A stretch of DNA of 64,000 nucleotides from Phyllobacterium chamaecytisi (GCF_020164455.1 NZ_JAIQWW010000012.1:115370-179369), one strand, 5' to 3'. Shown: positions 45,562-56,310, counted from the stretch's first letter. Numbers and translations: made by a program. Notes: a model not told the origin generated them from the sequence alone.

Positions 45562-46341
45562 ATGAAAACCAGCGGGAAAACAATCGGAGCAACGATAAGT
45601 CTCTTCGCACGCAGCGCAACCGATGGGTTGTTCGGATTGCTGTTTCCGCCGGTTTGCGCCGGCTGCGACAAGCACGTCGCGGAACCAGGGTCACTGTGCG
45701 GTCAATGCTGGTCGAAGGTGCGTTTCATCGAGAAGCCCTATTGCCCGGTGCTCGGCATCCCCTTCAGTCATGATCTTGGCGCCGAAATCCTCTCCGCAGA
45801 AGCGATTGCCGAGCCGCCCCCGTTCCGGCGCGCCCGTTCAGTCGCTGTGCACGAAGGTGTCATCCGCGATTTGGTGCATCGGCTCAAATATAATGATCGC
45901 ACTGACCTCGGGCCATGGATGGCGCGCTGGATGGTGCGTGCGGGTGGCGAATTGCTGGATGATTGCGATATTATCGTGCCGGTCCCGCTGCACGCGCGGC
46001 GTTTCTGGTTTCGCCGGTTCAACCAATCCGCCGAACTTGCCCGGCATCTGGCGCGGTCGAGCGGCAAGGCATTTGATCCGGATGCGCTCAAACGCATTAA
46101 GCAGACGAAACAGCAAGTGGGCCTCGGCCTGAATGAGCGCGTCGCCAATGTGCGCGGTGCGTTCAAGGTGCCCGTGACGCAGGAAATCAAGGTGCGCGGC
46201 CGCAATGTCCTCCTGATCGACGACGTCTATACAACTGGCGCGACCGTCAAGGCCGCCGCCCGCGCGTTGCTCCGGGGCGGCGCGGTGAGCGTCGATGTCC
46301 TGACTTTCGGCCGGGTGTTATCAAAAGAATTGTCTCTCTGA
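45562..46341 (+). CDS. comF: ComF family protein (phosphoribosyltransferase-like)
   Basis: A 259-residue protein with an N-terminal zinc ribbon (C32, C35, C46, C49) and a phosphoribosyltransferase domain whose PRPP loop reads LLIDDVYTTGATV. RRFNQSAELA and KQVGLGLNERVANVRGAF are typical. ComF was described in DNA uptake in other bacteria; in Rhizobiales its role is not known. It heads a gene row with grxC, the nitrilase-like gene and the DUF1178 gene. Confidence 0.9.
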   Translation: MKTSGKTIGATISLFARSATDGLFGLLFPPVCAGCDKHVAEPGSLCGQCWSKVRFIEKPYCPVLGIPFSHDLGAEILSAEAIAEPPPFRRARSVAVHEGVIRDLVHRLKYNDRTDLGPWMARWMVRAGGELLDDCDIIVPVPLHARRFWFRRFNQSAELARHLARSSGKAFDPDALKRIKQTKQQVGLGLNERVANVRGAFKVPVTQEIKVRGRNVLLIDDVYTTGATVKAAARALLRGGAVSVDVLTFGRVLSKELSL

Positions 46342-46429
46342 GAGTCCTCTGACACTACTTCCGCGCAAAAAACAGGTCTTTTCGCCTGAAGTTTTGATGC
46401 CTATATAGAAAGGCAAACGGAGCTTTCGA

Positions 46430-46699
46430 ATGGTTGATGTAACAATCTATACGCGTAACGGTTGTGGTTATTGTACAGCCGCCAAAAGCCTTTTGTCTAA
46501 AAAGGGCGTCGCTTTTACCGAGCACAATGCCTCGATCGAGCCCGCCGCCCGTCAGGAAATGCTGGCGCGCGCCAATGGCCGCTCGACATTTCCGCAAATC
46601 TTCATCGGCGAGGCTCATGTCGGTGGTTGCGATGATCTGTATGCGCTGGAAAATCAGGGCCGTCTCGACACATTGTTGAAGACCGGCGAACTCGCTTGA
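46430..46699 (+). CDS. grxC: Glutaredoxin 3
   Basis: An 89-residue glutathione-dependent thiol oxidoreductase. The active site CGYC (C12, C15) follows the VTIYTRNG strand, and RSTFPQIFIGEAHVGGCDDL carries the TVP-loop equivalent and the glutathione contacts. Family length. It lies 16 bp before the nitrilase-like gene and is likely co-transcribed with it. Confidence 0.95.
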   Translation: MVDVTIYTRNGCGYCTAAKSLLSKKGVAFTEHNASIEPAARQEMLARANGRSTFPQIFIGEAHVGGCDDLYALENQGRLDTLLKTGELA

Positions 46700-46715
46700 A
46701 GATTGGATTTGTGAC

Positions 46716-47582
46716 ATGAGTTCATTTCGCGCTGCCGCCATCCAGATGCGCTCGGGCACAGATCCTGAACGCAATGCCGCCGATCTTGCGACCTACGTTG
46801 CCGATGCTGCCGGCCAGGGTGCCGTCTACATCCAGACACCGGAAATGACGGGTGCACTGCAGCGCGATCGCAAGGCACTTGCCAGCGTTTTGAAAAGCGA
46901 AAGCGACGACATCATCGTTCGCACGGCTTCGGAGCTAGCGGCCAAGCACGGTATTCATCTTCATATAGGATCGACTGCGATTGCCCGCGACGATGGCAAG
47001 ATTGCCAACCGCGCGTTTCTCTTCGGGCCGGACGGCAATATTCTCACGCGCTATGACAAGATCCACATGTTTGACGTCGATCTCGACAATGGCGAGAGCT
47101 GGCGCGAGTCCGCTGTCTACGCGCCGGGCGCCGATACGGTCGTGATCGATCTGCCTTTTGCACGGCTCGGTCTTGCCATCTGCTATGATGTACGTTTTCC
47201 GCAATTGTTCCGCGCCCAGGCATTGGCCGGTGCATCGGTGATTTCAGCACCTGCCGCCTTCACCCGCCAGACCGGCGAAGCGCATTGGCACGTGCTGCAG
47301 CGCGCTCGTGCGATCGAGAATGGCGCCTTCATGATTTCGGCGGCTCAGGGCGGTGTGCATGAGGATGGCCGGGAAACCTATGGTCATTCCATCATCGTCG
47401 CGCCGTGGGGCGAGGTTTTGGCGGAGGCCGATCATGCGGAACCTGCGGTTATTGTGGCGGACATCGATCCGGCACTGAGTGCAACGGCGCGAACGAAGGT
47501 GCCCAACCTCAAGAACGCCCGGCCATTCGGGGTTGTCGTGGAAAACGATGGACAGGCGACGAGGTTCAACGCCGCATCATGA
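46716..47582 (+). CDS. Carbon-nitrogen hydrolase (Nit2/omega-amidase-like)
   Basis: A 288-residue nitrilase-superfamily amidase with the Glu-Lys-Cys triad: Glu43 in TPEMTG, Lys115 in YDKIHMFDVD and Cys156 in GLAICYDVRFP. The closest characterised relatives (Nit1/Nit2) remove deaminated glutathione or alpha-ketoglutaramate, which would fit the adjacent grxC. The stop overlaps the DUF1178 start (ATGA). Confidence 0.91.
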   Translation: MSSFRAAAIQMRSGTDPERNAADLATYVADAAGQGAVYIQTPEMTGALQRDRKALASVLKSESDDIIVRTASELAAKHGIHLHIGSTAIARDDGKIANRAFLFGPDGNILTRYDKIHMFDVDLDNGESWRESAVYAPGADTVVIDLPFARLGLAICYDVRFPQLFRAQALAGASVISAPAAFTRQTGEAHWHVLQRARAIENGAFMISAAQGGVHEDGRETYGHSIIVAPWGEVLAEADHAEPAVIVADIDPALSATARTKVPNLKNARPFGVVVENDGQATRFNAAS

Positions 47583-47992
47583 TTCGATTTTCTCTCCACT
47601 GCGACCATGACCATGAGTTCGAAGGCTGGTTTCGCAGCAATGACGATTTCGATACCCAAGTAGAGAAGCAGCTCGTTTCCTGCCCCGTCTGTGGTTCGCA
47701 CAAAGTCGACAAGGCCCTGATGGCGCCGTCGGTTGCCACTGGCCGCCAGAAGGAAAAGATCGCCATCGCGATGAGCAAGATGGCAAGTGAACTACGTGAA
47801 ATGGCCAAGAAGGTTCGCGAAAACTCCGATTATGTTGGCAGTGATTTTGCCGAGGAAGCCCGCAAAATTCATTTTGGCGAGGCAGAACAGCGCGGCATTT
47901 ATGGCGAGGCGACGCGCGACGAAGTCGAAGCGCTCGTCGATGACGGTGTCGATGTGATGCCGCTGCCGGTGTTTCCCGACGACCACAATTGA
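47579..47992 (+). CDS. DUF1178 zinc-ribbon protein
   Basis: A 137-residue protein that starts MIRFSLHCDHDHEFEGWF, with a CPVC pair at C35/C38 that, with Cys8 and His residues, could bind zinc. The C-terminal AEEARKIHFGEAEQRGIYGEAT segment is diagnostic of DUF1178. Coupled to the nitrilase-like gene by 4 bp. Function unknown; the conserved linkage with the nitrilase-like gene and grxC suggests a shared thiol or amide-repair role. Confidence 0.9.
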   Translation: MIRFSLHCDHDHEFEGWFRSNDDFDTQVEKQLVSCPVCGSHKVDKALMAPSVATGRQKEKIAIAMSKMASELREMAKKVRENSDYVGSDFAEEARKIHFGEAEQRGIYGEATRDEVEALVDDGVDVMPLPVFPDDHN

Positions 47993-48047
47993 TCTTGATA
48001 GGCTGATGGCGATGTCTATGGTGCGGTAGTCGATTCTGACTAACCGG

Positions 48048-48965
48048 ATGAATTCCATGCCATTTCTGAATTCCGCTCCCGCGCTGCTCGTGTTGACGGG
48101 CGCTTTTCTGGGGTTGACGCTTCCATTCGGCAAATTGGCTTTTGCCGCGGGCATTGCTCCATCTCTATGGGCGTTCGTTATCTCGACCGGCGCCGGGACG
48201 GTGCTTCTGGTTGCCTTCCTTCTCATGGGAAAGCGTCCGCGTATCGATGCGCATATGATACGGTACTACCTTATCGCCGCACTGATTTCCTATGCCATTC
48301 CTAACCTCATGACTCTCTCGGCGATTCCGCACCTCGGCTCAGGGTTTACGGGGATCATGTACACATTGTCGCCAGTGTTCACCCTTCTGCTTTCCATCCT
48401 TTTCAAGATGCGCAGCCCCAATCTCCTTGGACTTCTCGGCATATTTACCGGCTTTGCCGGGGCCGTCCTCGTGGGGTTTACCCGGGGGCAGGTCGGTCAG
48501 CCGGCTGAACCTCTCTGGGTGGCGATTGGCTTGCTCATCCCGGTACTGCTTGCCCTCGGCAATGTCTATCGCACGATCGATTGGCCGAAAGGTGCTGATC
48601 CGACCGAGCTTGCGGCTGGCAGCCATCTGACTACAGCGGTGCTGCTGGTTCCGATTATATTCTTTATGACAGGCACATTCCCCATTGCCCCGCTCGGTGC
48701 TGTGCCATGGCTGGTCTTTGTCCAGGTTCTGGCGTCAGCTTGCATGTTCGCGCTGTACTTCCGGCTCCAGGCCGTTGGCGGACCGGTCTATCTCAGCCAG
48801 ATCGGTTATGTCGGCGCGGCAGTTGCATTGCTCGCTGGAACGCTTTTTCTCGGGGAGGTCTATCAGCTCGCAACCTGGATTGGTGCGGCGGTCATCACCA
48901 TCGGCGTGTTGATGACCACGAAAGCCCAGCAACAGATGGCGGCAAAGGCTAAGCCGACCGGGTAG
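48048..48965 (+). CDS. EamA/DMT superfamily transporter
   Basis: A 305-residue ten-helix carrier with two EamA repeats. [18 protein letters not shown] lies in the first helix pair, and [20 protein letters not shown] in the second repeat. Substrate unknown, probably export of a metabolite. A second ATG at 48057 is possible. The last 17 bp overlap the end of the opposing ubiG gene. Confidence 0.87.
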   Translation: MNSMPFLNSAPALLVLTGAFLGLTLPFGKLAFAAGIAPSLWAFVISTGAGTVLLVAFLLMGKRPRIDAHMIRYYLIAALISYAIPNLMTLSAIPHLGSGFTGIMYTLSPVFTLLLSILFKMRSPNLLGLLGIFTGFAGAVLVGFTRGQVGQPAEPLWVAIGLLIPVLLALGNVYRTIDWPKGADPTELAAGSHLTTAVLLVPIIFFMTGTFPIAPLGAVPWLVFVQVLASACMFALYFRLQAVGGPVYLSQIGYVGAAVALLAGTLFLGEVYQLATWIGAAVITIGVLMTTKAQQQMAAKAKPTG

Positions 48966-49695
48966 CCAGGACCATGTAATTGACGCTCGTATCGCTTGAT
49001 CTGTTCCAGCTGTCTGCCAGCGGATTGTAACTTACGCCGACTTTTTCCACGACTTCCAGGCCAGCGCGCGACATGGCGGTTTCGAGCTCTTCCGGCCGGA
49101 CCAGCTTTTCATATTGGTGCGTTCCGCGCGGCAACCAGCGAAGCACATACTCCGCACCGAATATGGCAAGGCCGAGCGCTTTCAAAGTCCGGTTGATGGT
49201 GGCGACAAAGGTCATGCCGCCGGGTTTGACCATTTGGGAACAGGCAGACATGTAGAGCTCGACATCGGCAACGTGCTCGACGACTTCCATATTCAGGACC
49301 ACGTCGAACTGTTCTCCCGCATCGGCGAGAGCTTCGGCTGTCGTTGCGCGATAATCGATCGAGAGTCCGCTCTGCGCCGCGTGGATCTTCGCAACTTCGA
49401 TATTTGTTTCGCCGGCATCGGCCCCAACGACCGTCGCCCCAAGGCGCGCCATGGGTTCGCACAGAAGGCCGCCGCCGCAACCGATATCAAGAATACGCAA
49501 GCCCGCCAAGGGTGCCGGGACATTCGGATCGATGCCGTAGTGGGCGCAGACTTTCTCCTTGATATAGGCAAGGCGTGTGGGATTGAACTTGTGCAAGGGA
49601 CGGAATTTGCCTTGCGGATTCCACCATTCTGCTGCCATGCGCGAGAAACGCTCGACTTCTGCGTCATCAATTGTCGTGCGCTGTGCTGTTGCCAT
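48949..49695 (-). CDS. ubiG: Ubiquinone biosynthesis O-methyltransferase
   Basis: A 248-residue SAM enzyme performing both O-methylations of ubiquinone synthesis. The start at 49695 gives [20 protein letters not shown] and the [16 protein letters not shown] segment that marks UbiG. The SAM loop is [10 protein letters not shown], and VVEHVADV is motif II. The C-terminus SDTSVNYMV is the family ending. Convergent overlap with the DMT transporter gene. Confidence 0.95.
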   Translation of the reverse strand: MATAQRTTIDDAEVERFSRMAAEWWNPQGKFRPLHKFNPTRLAYIKEKVCAHYGIDPNVPAPLAGLRILDIGCGGGLLCEPMARLGATVVGADAGETNIEVAKIHAAQSGLSIDYRATTAEALADAGEQFDVVLNMEVVEHVADVELYMSACSQMVKPGGMTFVATINRTLKALGLAIFGAEYVLRWLPRGTHQYEKLVRPEELETAMSRAGLEVVEKVGVSYNPLADSWNRSSDTSVNYMVLATRSA

Positions 49696-49782
49696 CGGTT
49701 CTGTCCTTGTTGCTCTCTTCGAGTGGACCCTTCCAGCAAAAAATGTCAAGCCGTACCCGGCATTTCACAATGCTCTTACGGC

Positions 49783-50175
49783 CTAATCCTCAAAACGGCC
49801 GGTGCCCTCACGATCCTGGTCGTACCGTTTCGCGAGCGGAAACGGGGGCAGCCACGACTCGCGACGGACGATCCAGTTTTCGTAGGTAGGCATAAGTTGA
49901 TCAGGGGCATCCAAAGCTCCCAGGTGCACTTCGACTTCGTCTGCTGTGCGGGCGAAAACGGATGAGCCGCAGCGGGGACAGAAGAAACGTCCGGCGTAGT
50001 CGCGTGTTTCGCCATCGATCGTTACTGCATCCTGAGGAAATACCGCGGCAGCGTAAAAAAGAGCCCCATGATGCTTGCGGCAATCCAGACAGTGACAGAG
50101 GCCGACCCGGTACGGGCGTCCCGAGGCTACAATTCGGACGTTGCCGCACAGGCAGCCGCCGGTGAATCGGTCCAT
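49783..50175 (-). CDS. GFA family (CENP-V-like) zinc-binding protein
   Basis: A 130-residue protein of the glutathione-dependent formaldehyde-activating fold. Zinc ligands are visible in GGCLCGNVRI, CHCLDCRKHHGALF and FFCPRCGSSVF. Despite the family name, most members are not shown to act on formaldehyde. It is divergent from lysC. Confidence 0.88.
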   Translation of the reverse strand: MDRFTGGCLCGNVRIVASGRPYRVGLCHCLDCRKHHGALFYAAAVFPQDAVTIDGETRDYAGRFFCPRCGSSVFARTADEVEVHLGALDAPDQLMPTYENWIVRRESWLPPFPLAKRYDQDREGTGRFED

Positions 50176-50420
50176 GCTGTGTCTCCTTTGAAATCAAGGG
50201 AGCGGAATGTTTACAACGAACGGCATTGTCCCTGCAATTGCTCGCTGCGGCCGGCGGCGCGTCGTTCTTCCGGCGTGGGGATAGTTCAAACAACCATCGG
50301 GCGTTCTTGCAGTCCGGTGATATTTTCGGTATGGGAGCCGCATTCATTTGGCGGGTGGCTGTTCCGATTCAAGCGGCTCCTTACCAATTTATTTCAGGCA
50401 TTCCAGAACGGTACCTTCCC

Positions 50421-51674
50421 ATGGCACGCATTGTGATGAAATTCGGTGGCACTTCGGTGGCCGATATTGACCGCATCCGTAATGTGGCCAGGCATGTCAA
50501 ACGCGAAGTCGATGCGGGACATGAGGTTGCTGTTGTGGTTTCCGCCATGGCCGGGAAGACCAATGAGCTCGTGGCCTGGACGCGGCAGACATCGCCCATG
50601 CACGACGCGCGCGAGTACGATGCAATTGTCGCATCAGGCGAGCAGGTGACGGCTGGTCTGCTTGCAATCGCCCTGCAGGCGATGGGCGTCCACGCCCGTT
50701 CATGGCAAGGCTGGCAAATTCCGATCAAGACTGACAATGCCCATGGCGCTGCCCGTATCCTCGATATCGATGGTTCGTTCTTGATCGAGCGGTTCGCCGA
50801 GGGCCAGGTGGCTGTGATCTCCGGATTTCAGGGCATTGGGCCGGACAATCGCATTTCCACACTGGGACGCGGTGGTTCAGATACCAGTGCGGTTGCAATC
50901 GCCGCTTCGGTCAAGGCCGATCGATGTGATATCTATACCGACGTCGATGGTGTCTATACGACCGATCCGCGCGTCGAACCGAAAGCACGGCGGCTGTCGC
51001 GGATATCGTTCGAAGAAATGCTGGAGATGGCATCTCTTGGCGCGAAAGTCCTGCAGGTTCGGTCTGTCGAGCTTGCCATGGTGCACAAAGTGCGCACCTT
51101 TGTCAGGTCCAGTTTCGAAGACCCCGATGCGCCGGGCATGGGTGATCTCATCAATCCGCCCGGAACACTTATTTGCGACGAGGAAGAAATCGTGGAACAG
51201 CAGGTTGTCACAGGAATTGCCTACGCCAAGGACGAAGCCCAGATTTCGCTGCGCCGTGTTGCCGACCGTCCGGGCATATCCGCCGCTATTTTTGGCCCGC
51301 TCGCAGAGTCTCACATCAATGTCGACATGATCGTCCAGAATGTTTCTGAAGACGGCACCAAGACCGACATGACCTTTACCGTGCCTTCGGGCGATCTCGA
51401 CAAGGCTCTCGTGGTCCTCGAAAAGGTCAAGGCGGAGATCGGCTGCGATATCATCCAGTCGGAAGCCGGCATGGTCAAAGTCTCGGTCATAGGTATTGGT
51501 ATGCGCAGTCATGCGGGTGTTGCCGCAACGGCGTTTCGCGCGTTGGCGGACAAGGGTATCAATATCCGGGCCATCACGACCTCGGAGATCAAGATTTCCA
51601 TTCTAATTGATGGCCCGTATGCGGAACTTGCCGTACGCACTTTGCATTCTGTGTACGGTCTGGATAAGCATTAG
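50421..51674 (+). CDS. lysC: Aspartate kinase
   Basis: A 417-residue kinase making aspartyl phosphate, the first step to lysine, methionine, threonine and diaminopimelate. The start at 50421 yields MARIVMKFGGTSVAD, the conserved opening. GRGGSDTSAVA and DVDGVYTTDPR build the kinase site, and two C-terminal ACT domains from about residue 265 would give feedback control. The longer upstream frame is rejected because it adds unconserved sequence. It is followed 102 bp later by ptsP. Confidence 0.96.
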   Translation: MARIVMKFGGTSVADIDRIRNVARHVKREVDAGHEVAVVVSAMAGKTNELVAWTRQTSPMHDAREYDAIVASGEQVTAGLLAIALQAMGVHARSWQGWQIPIKTDNAHGAARILDIDGSFLIERFAEGQVAVISGFQGIGPDNRISTLGRGGSDTSAVAIAASVKADRCDIYTDVDGVYTTDPRVEPKARRLSRISFEEMLEMASLGAKVLQVRSVELAMVHKVRTFVRSSFEDPDAPGMGDLINPPGTLICDEEEIVEQQVVTGIAYAKDEAQISLRRVADRPGISAAIFGPLAESHINVDMIVQNVSEDGTKTDMTFTVPSGDLDKALVVLEKVKAEIGCDIIQSEAGMVKVSVIGIGMRSHAGVAATAFRALADKGINIRAITTSEIKISILIDGPYAELAVRTLHSVYGLDKH

Positions 51675-51776
51675 AATCAAGAAAATGTTTGTCGGCCGCG
51701 TCGCTGGCTGACATGATCACTCGAATGCGGTGAGGCCATCCGGTCTTGCCGGTATTCTTATGGAGAAAGGCCCCCA

Positions 51777-54053
51777 GTGCCAACGCGCGAGCAGACAACA
51801 GGTCCCCGTGTCATGCTGAAGCGTCTTCGCGAATTGATGGCGGAGGCGCTTGAGCCGCAGGAGAGGCTTGACCGGATCGTTCGCGATATCGCGCAGAACA
51901 TGGTTGCGGAAGTGTGCTCGTTCTACGTGCTTCGCTCCGATGGTGTCCTGGAACTTTACGCAACCGAAGGTTTGAACCCGTCCGCCGTGCATTTGGCGCA
52001 ACTGCGTCTTGGGCAGGGCCTTGTCGGTACCATCGCAGCGAGCGCCCGTCCTCTCAATCTGACCGACGCACAAACGCATCCGGCGTTCGCCTATCTGCCG
52101 GAGACAGGCGAGGAAGTCTACAATTCGTTCCTTGGTGTGCCGATTCTCCGCGCGGGGCGCACCCTGGGCGTCCTCGTCGTTCAGAACCGAACCAAGCGCG
52201 TCTATCGCGAGGATGAGGTCGAAGCGCTCGAAACGACGGCCATGGTGCTGGCGGAAATGGTTGCCGCTGGCAGTCTGACGCGGCTTGCACGGCCCGGGGT
52301 CGAACTCGACATGGGCAAGCCCATGAGCTTCAGTGGCAGCGCCTTCAATGATGGCGTCGGCCTCGGGCACGTCGTGCTGCATGAGCCACGCATTGTCGTC
52401 ACAAACCTCTTCAACGAAAACATCGACACGGAAATCGACCGGCTCGAAACGTCGCTCGGTTCATTGCGCATTTCGATCGATGACATGTTGTCGCGCCGTG
52501 ACGTGGCCTTCGAGGGCGAGCATCGCGAAGTGCTCGAAGCCTATCGCATGTTCGCACACGATACGGGATGGGTGCGGCGTCTCGAAGAGGCAATTCGCAA
52601 CGGCCTGACGGCGGAAGCTGCCGTTGAAAAAGTGCAAAGCGATACCCGCGCCCGGATGATGCACCTGACAGATCCCTATATGCGTGAACGGCTGAGCGAT
52701 TTCGACGACCTCGCCAACCGTTTGCTGCGCCAGCTGATGGGCCGTGATGTCAAGACCATGGCGGGTTCCCTCGCCAAGGACGCCATCATTATCGCACGCT
52801 CGATGGGCGCGGCAGAACTCCTCGACTATCCGCGCGAACGCCTGCGAGGCCTCGTGCTCGAGGATGGTGCCGCGACCAGCCATGTTGTGATCGTAGCCCG
52901 CGCCATGGGCATCCCCGTTGCCGGGCAGGTCAAGGGCGTCGTTTCCATGGCCGAAAACAACGATGCGGTGATCGTCGATGGTGACGATGGCCGCGTTCAT
53001 TTGCGCCCGCAGTCGGACGTGGAAGCCGCCTACACGGAGAAGGTCAAGTTCCGCGCCAAGCGTCAGGCGCTTTACCGGGAATTGCGCGACCAGCCTTCGA
53101 TGACGAAGGATGGGGTGCATATTTCGCTCCTGATGAACGCCGGTCTGCTCGTCGACCTGCCGCAATTGGTGGAAGCTGGTGCTGCTGGTATCGGCCTGTT
53201 CCGTACCGAACTTCAATTCATGGTCGCCTCGACTTTCCCGCGTGCCGAACAGCAGGAGCGGCTTTATCGCTCGGTACTGGATGCCGCCGGTGACAAACCG
53301 GTGACGTTCCGGACGCTCGACATAGGCGGCGACAAGGTGCTGCCCTATTTCCGCAGCGATGCCAATGAAGAAAACCCGGCCATGGGCTGGCGGGCAATCC
53401 GCCTGACGCTCGATCGTCCGGGCCTGTTGCGTACGCAGGTTCGCGCGCTTTTGAAAGCGGCCGGCGGGCGCGAGCTCCGGCTGATGCTGCCGATGGTCAC
53501 GGAAGTGGCTGAAGTGCGCAAGGCCAGCGAACTGATCAACCGCGAGGTCCAGCACCTGTCGCGCTTTGCCCACAACCTGCCGACGCGTGTCAAGATCGGG
53601 GCAATGGTCGAGGTACCGTCACTGCTTTGGCAACTCGACGAACTGATGGCGGTGGTGGATTTTGTCTCGGTCGGCTCGAATGACCTGTTCCAATTCGTCA
53701 TGGCGGTCGATCGCGGCAATTCGATCATCACCAACCGGTTCGACAATCTGTCGGTGCCCTTCTTGCGGGTGTTGCGTCAGATCGCCGACGCCGGCAACCG
53801 CAACCACACGGACGTGACGCTATGTGGTGAGATGGCGGGTAAGCCGCTTTCTGCCATGGCGCTGATCGGGCTTGGATATCGCTCCATCTCGATGTCGCCC
53901 GCTTCGATCGGCCCGATCAAGGCCATGCTCGGCACTGTCGATGTGGCAGAACTTACCGCGCAACTCGCCGATGCGATCGACAATCACGGCGAAACCGGGT
54001 CGTTGCGCCATGTCCTGACCAAGTTCGCAGAGCGAGCTGGCGTCCCATTGTGA
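51777..54053 (+). CDS. ptsP: Phosphoenolpyruvate-protein phosphotransferase PtsP (EI-Ntr)
   Basis: A 758-residue first enzyme of the nitrogen PTS, starting at GTG 51777 behind GGAGAAAGG. An N-terminal GAF sensor domain (about residues 15-165) precedes the EI domains. The phospho-accepting histidine is His369 in ATSHVVIVARAMGIP, and the PEP-binding barrel shows GIGLFRTELQFM, GSNDLFQ and LCGEMAG. The GAF domain of related EI-Ntr proteins binds glutamine. In Rhizobiales the pathway controls polyhydroxybutyrate, potassium transport and ABC transporters. lysC is upstream and prfA begins 7 bp after its stop. Confidence 0.95.
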   Translation: MPTREQTTGPRVMLKRLRELMAEALEPQERLDRIVRDIAQNMVAEVCSFYVLRSDGVLELYATEGLNPSAVHLAQLRLGQGLVGTIAASARPLNLTDAQTHPAFAYLPETGEEVYNSFLGVPILRAGRTLGVLVVQNRTKRVYREDEVEALETTAMVLAEMVAAGSLTRLARPGVELDMGKPMSFSGSAFNDGVGLGHVVLHEPRIVVTNLFNENIDTEIDRLETSLGSLRISIDDMLSRRDVAFEGEHREVLEAYRMFAHDTGWVRRLEEAIRNGLTAEAAVEKVQSDTRARMMHLTDPYMRERLSDFDDLANRLLRQLMGRDVKTMAGSLAKDAIIIARSMGAAELLDYPRERLRGLVLEDGAATSHVVIVARAMGIPVAGQVKGVVSMAENNDAVIVDGDDGRVHLRPQSDVEAAYTEKVKFRAKRQALYRELRDQPSMTKDGVHISLLMNAGLLVDLPQLVEAGAAGIGLFRTELQFMVASTFPRAEQQERLYRSVLDAAGDKPVTFRTLDIGGDKVLPYFRSDANEENPAMGWRAIRLTLDRPGLLRTQVRALLKAAGGRELRLMLPMVTEVAEVRKASELINREVQHLSRFAHNLPTRVKIGAMVEVPSLLWQLDELMAVVDFVSVGSNDLFQFVMAVDRGNSIITNRFDNLSVPFLRVLRQIADAGNRNHTDVTLCGEMAGKPLSAMALIGLGYRSISMSPASIGPIKAMLGTVDVAELTAQLADAIDNHGETGSLRHVLTKFAERAGVPL

Positions 54054-54060
54054 GGTTTGA

Positions 54061-55140
54061 GTGAGTTCTATTCCGCAGGATCGTATGGATCAACTGCTGA
54101 AGCGTTTCTCCATGATGGAGACGCAGATGGCGAGTAATCCTGATTCCGAAACCTATGTGAAGCTGGCTTCGGAGTATTCCGAGCTTGAGCCCGTGGTCGC
54201 CAAGATCCGCGATCTGCTCGCTGCGCGCAGCGAAGCGGAAGGGTTGCAAGCCATGCTCGATGACAGCGCCACCGACAAGGACATGCGCGAACTGGCGGAA
54301 GCCGAGCTGCCCGACATCGAGGAGCGTATCGAGGAACTGGAGAAGGATATCCAGGTCCTCCTTTTGCCGAAAGATGTCGCCGACGAGCGCAACGCCATCC
54401 TCGAAATTCGCGCCGGTGCCGGTGGTTCCGAGGCGGCACTGTTCGGCGGTGACCTGTTTCGCATGTATGAGCGCTATGCGGCCGCAAACGGCTGGCGTGT
54501 CGAGCTGATATCGGCCAGCGATGGCGAGGCCGGCGGCTACAAGGAAGTGATCGCCATGGTTTCGGGCAAGGGCGTTTTCGCCAAGCTCAAATTTGAATCG
54601 GGCGTCCACCGGGTGCAACGCGTGCCGGACACCGAGGCGAGCGGCCGCATCCATACGTCCGCCGCGACAGTTGCCGTACTGCCGGAAGCCGAGGAAATCG
54701 ACATCGATATCCGTCCCGACGATATCCGCATCGATACGATGCGCGCATCGGGTTCTGGCGGTCAGCACGTCAATACGACCGACTCGGCGGTCCGTATCAC
54801 GCACATTCCTTCCGGCATCGTCGTCGTGCAGGCAGAGAAGTCGCAGCACCAGAACCGTGCCCGGGCCATGCAGGTTCTGCGTTCGCGTCTGTTCGACATG
54901 CAGCGCCAGAAGGCCGACAGCGAGCGCTCCGAGGCCCGGCGGAGCCAGGTCGGTTCGGGCGATCGCTCCGAGCGCATCCGCACCTATAATTTCCCGCAGG
55001 GGCGTGTGACCGATCATCGCATCAACCTGACGCTCTACAAGCTCGATCGCATCATGGAAGGCGATCTCGATGAGCTCATCGGCGCGCTGATCTCCGATTA
55101 CCAGACGGCACTACTTGCCCAGATGAACGAAAGCTTTTGA
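54061..55140 (+). CDS. prfA: Peptide chain release factor 1
   Basis: A 359-residue factor that terminates translation at UAA and UAG. The GTG start at 54061 has GAGG eight bases upstream. The codon-reading tripeptide is PDT (189-191), in place of the PVT or PAT of many species. The catalytic GGQ is at 233-235, the glutamine methylated by PrmC, whose gene overlaps the stop. The [10 protein letters not shown] segment is standard. Confidence 0.97.
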   Translation: MSSIPQDRMDQLLKRFSMMETQMASNPDSETYVKLASEYSELEPVVAKIRDLLAARSEAEGLQAMLDDSATDKDMRELAEAELPDIEERIEELEKDIQVLLLPKDVADERNAILEIRAGAGGSEAALFGGDLFRMYERYAAANGWRVELISASDGEAGGYKEVIAMVSGKGVFAKLKFESGVHRVQRVPDTEASGRIHTSAATVAVLPEAEEIDIDIRPDDIRIDTMRASGSGGQHVNTTDSAVRITHIPSGIVVVQAEKSQHQNRARAMQVLRSRLFDMQRQKADSERSEARRSQVGSGDRSERIRTYNFPQGRVTDHRINLTLYKLDRIMEGDLDELIGALISDYQTALLAQMNESF

Positions 55141-56015
55141 GCGTCATGGTAGAGCATGGGACGCGCCTCGCCGATGTGCACAGAGAGGCCCGCGTTCTTT
55201 TAGCAAAAGCGGGACTCGAAACGGCCGATCTCGACGCACGGCTGTTGGTGGAATGGCTGACCGGCTGTGATCAGCTCGAGGCGATCCGCAATCCCGCTCG
55301 CCAGATCGACCAGACGATCGTTGCGCAGCTTCACGCAGTTCTTATCCGGCGAATCGATGGCGAGTCGGTGCATCGCATCATCGGCAAACGTGCCTTCTTT
55401 GGTATCGAACTTGGGCTTTCCGCCGATACACTCGAGCCTAGGCCCGACACCGAAGCCCTGGTGGAGCTCGCGATCCCTTTTCTGCGCCAGCGTATCGAGG
55501 AGCAGGGTGTCGCGGACCTGATCGACCTTGGAACCGGGACGGGCGCGATTGCCTTGGCGTTGCTCGACCAATTCAGCCAATTGCGCGCAGTGGGCGTCGA
55601 TATTTCTGCGGGTGCCCTTGATACGTCGCGTGACAATGCCCACATCAACAACGTATCGGATCGGTTTGCAGGCCTTCGTTCGGATTGGTTTTCCGAGGTA
55701 AGTGGCTCATTCGACCTGATTATTTCCAATCCGCCATATATACCATCCGCCGATATAAAAGGCTTGCAACGTGAAGTAGCGCTGCATGATCCGGTGAAGG
55801 CTCTGGATGGCGGGCAGGATGGCCTCGCCCCCTACCGAATCATTGCCGGCCACGCCCGGCAGCATCTCAGGCAAGGTGGTGCGGTCGCATTGGAAATCGG
55901 TTTTGGGCAACGCAGTGATATCGAGGCGATCTTTTCAAAGGAAAAATTCGCTTTGGCTGCTGTCCAGAGAGATATTGGTGGGCGCGAAAGGGCACTTTTA
56001 TTCACACCAATGTAA
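55137..56015 (+). CDS. prmC: Peptide chain release factor N(5)-glutamine methyltransferase
   Basis: A 292-residue methyltransferase that modifies the GGQ glutamine of release factors. [11 protein letters not shown] (130-140) is the SAM loop and NPPY (198-201) the substrate-binding motif. The longest frame begins at TTG 55137, overlapping the prfA stop; an ATG at 55146 is the alternative. An N-terminal helical domain (about 1-85) matches HemK. Coupled to prfA, its substrate gene. Confidence 0.95.
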   Translation: MSVMVEHGTRLADVHREARVLLAKAGLETADLDARLLVEWLTGCDQLEAIRNPARQIDQTIVAQLHAVLIRRIDGESVHRIIGKRAFFGIELGLSADTLEPRPDTEALVELAIPFLRQRIEEQGVADLIDLGTGTGAIALALLDQFSQLRAVGVDISAGALDTSRDNAHINNVSDRFAGLRSDWFSEVSGSFDLIISNPPYIPSADIKGLQREVALHDPVKALDGGQDGLAPYRIIAGHARQHLRQGGAVALEIGFGQRSDIEAIFSKEKFALAAVQRDIGGRERALLFTPM

Positions 56016-56310
56016 AAAGATTGAAAAAAGGCTTGGAATTTGGCTGGAACACAGCTAGTTTCCGGGTACCGCACTAAACCGAAACAAATCTGGTCTGCCT
56101 ATCAAGAGATTGATACGGAAATTCCGGGTGTTTGATTTCTCTTCGGAAATAGCTTTGGGGAAATGGTTTTTGCGGCAGCACAAAAGTTTTATGAAACTTT
56201 GGATGCGATTGAAGCGCGGGGCGCGCTTCAGGTCGGCACTTGAGAAGCGAAGCTTTTTGACTCAAATGGTGAGCAAATTAGCGCCCCTGATTTTCTGAAA
56301 AGAGATAAGT
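56016..56310. other. Gap between prmC and the DUF4167 gene
   Basis: Nearly 300 bp without a supported gene. The left part is AT-richer than its neighbours. It should contain the promoter of the DUF4167 gene, but no box stands out. Confidence 0.45.

Noticed and set aside
50226..50420. N-terminal extension of aspartate kinase by 65 residues
   Set aside because: Aspartate kinases begin with the MKFGGTS strand; the extra residues are unconserved and 50421 is a normal ATG.
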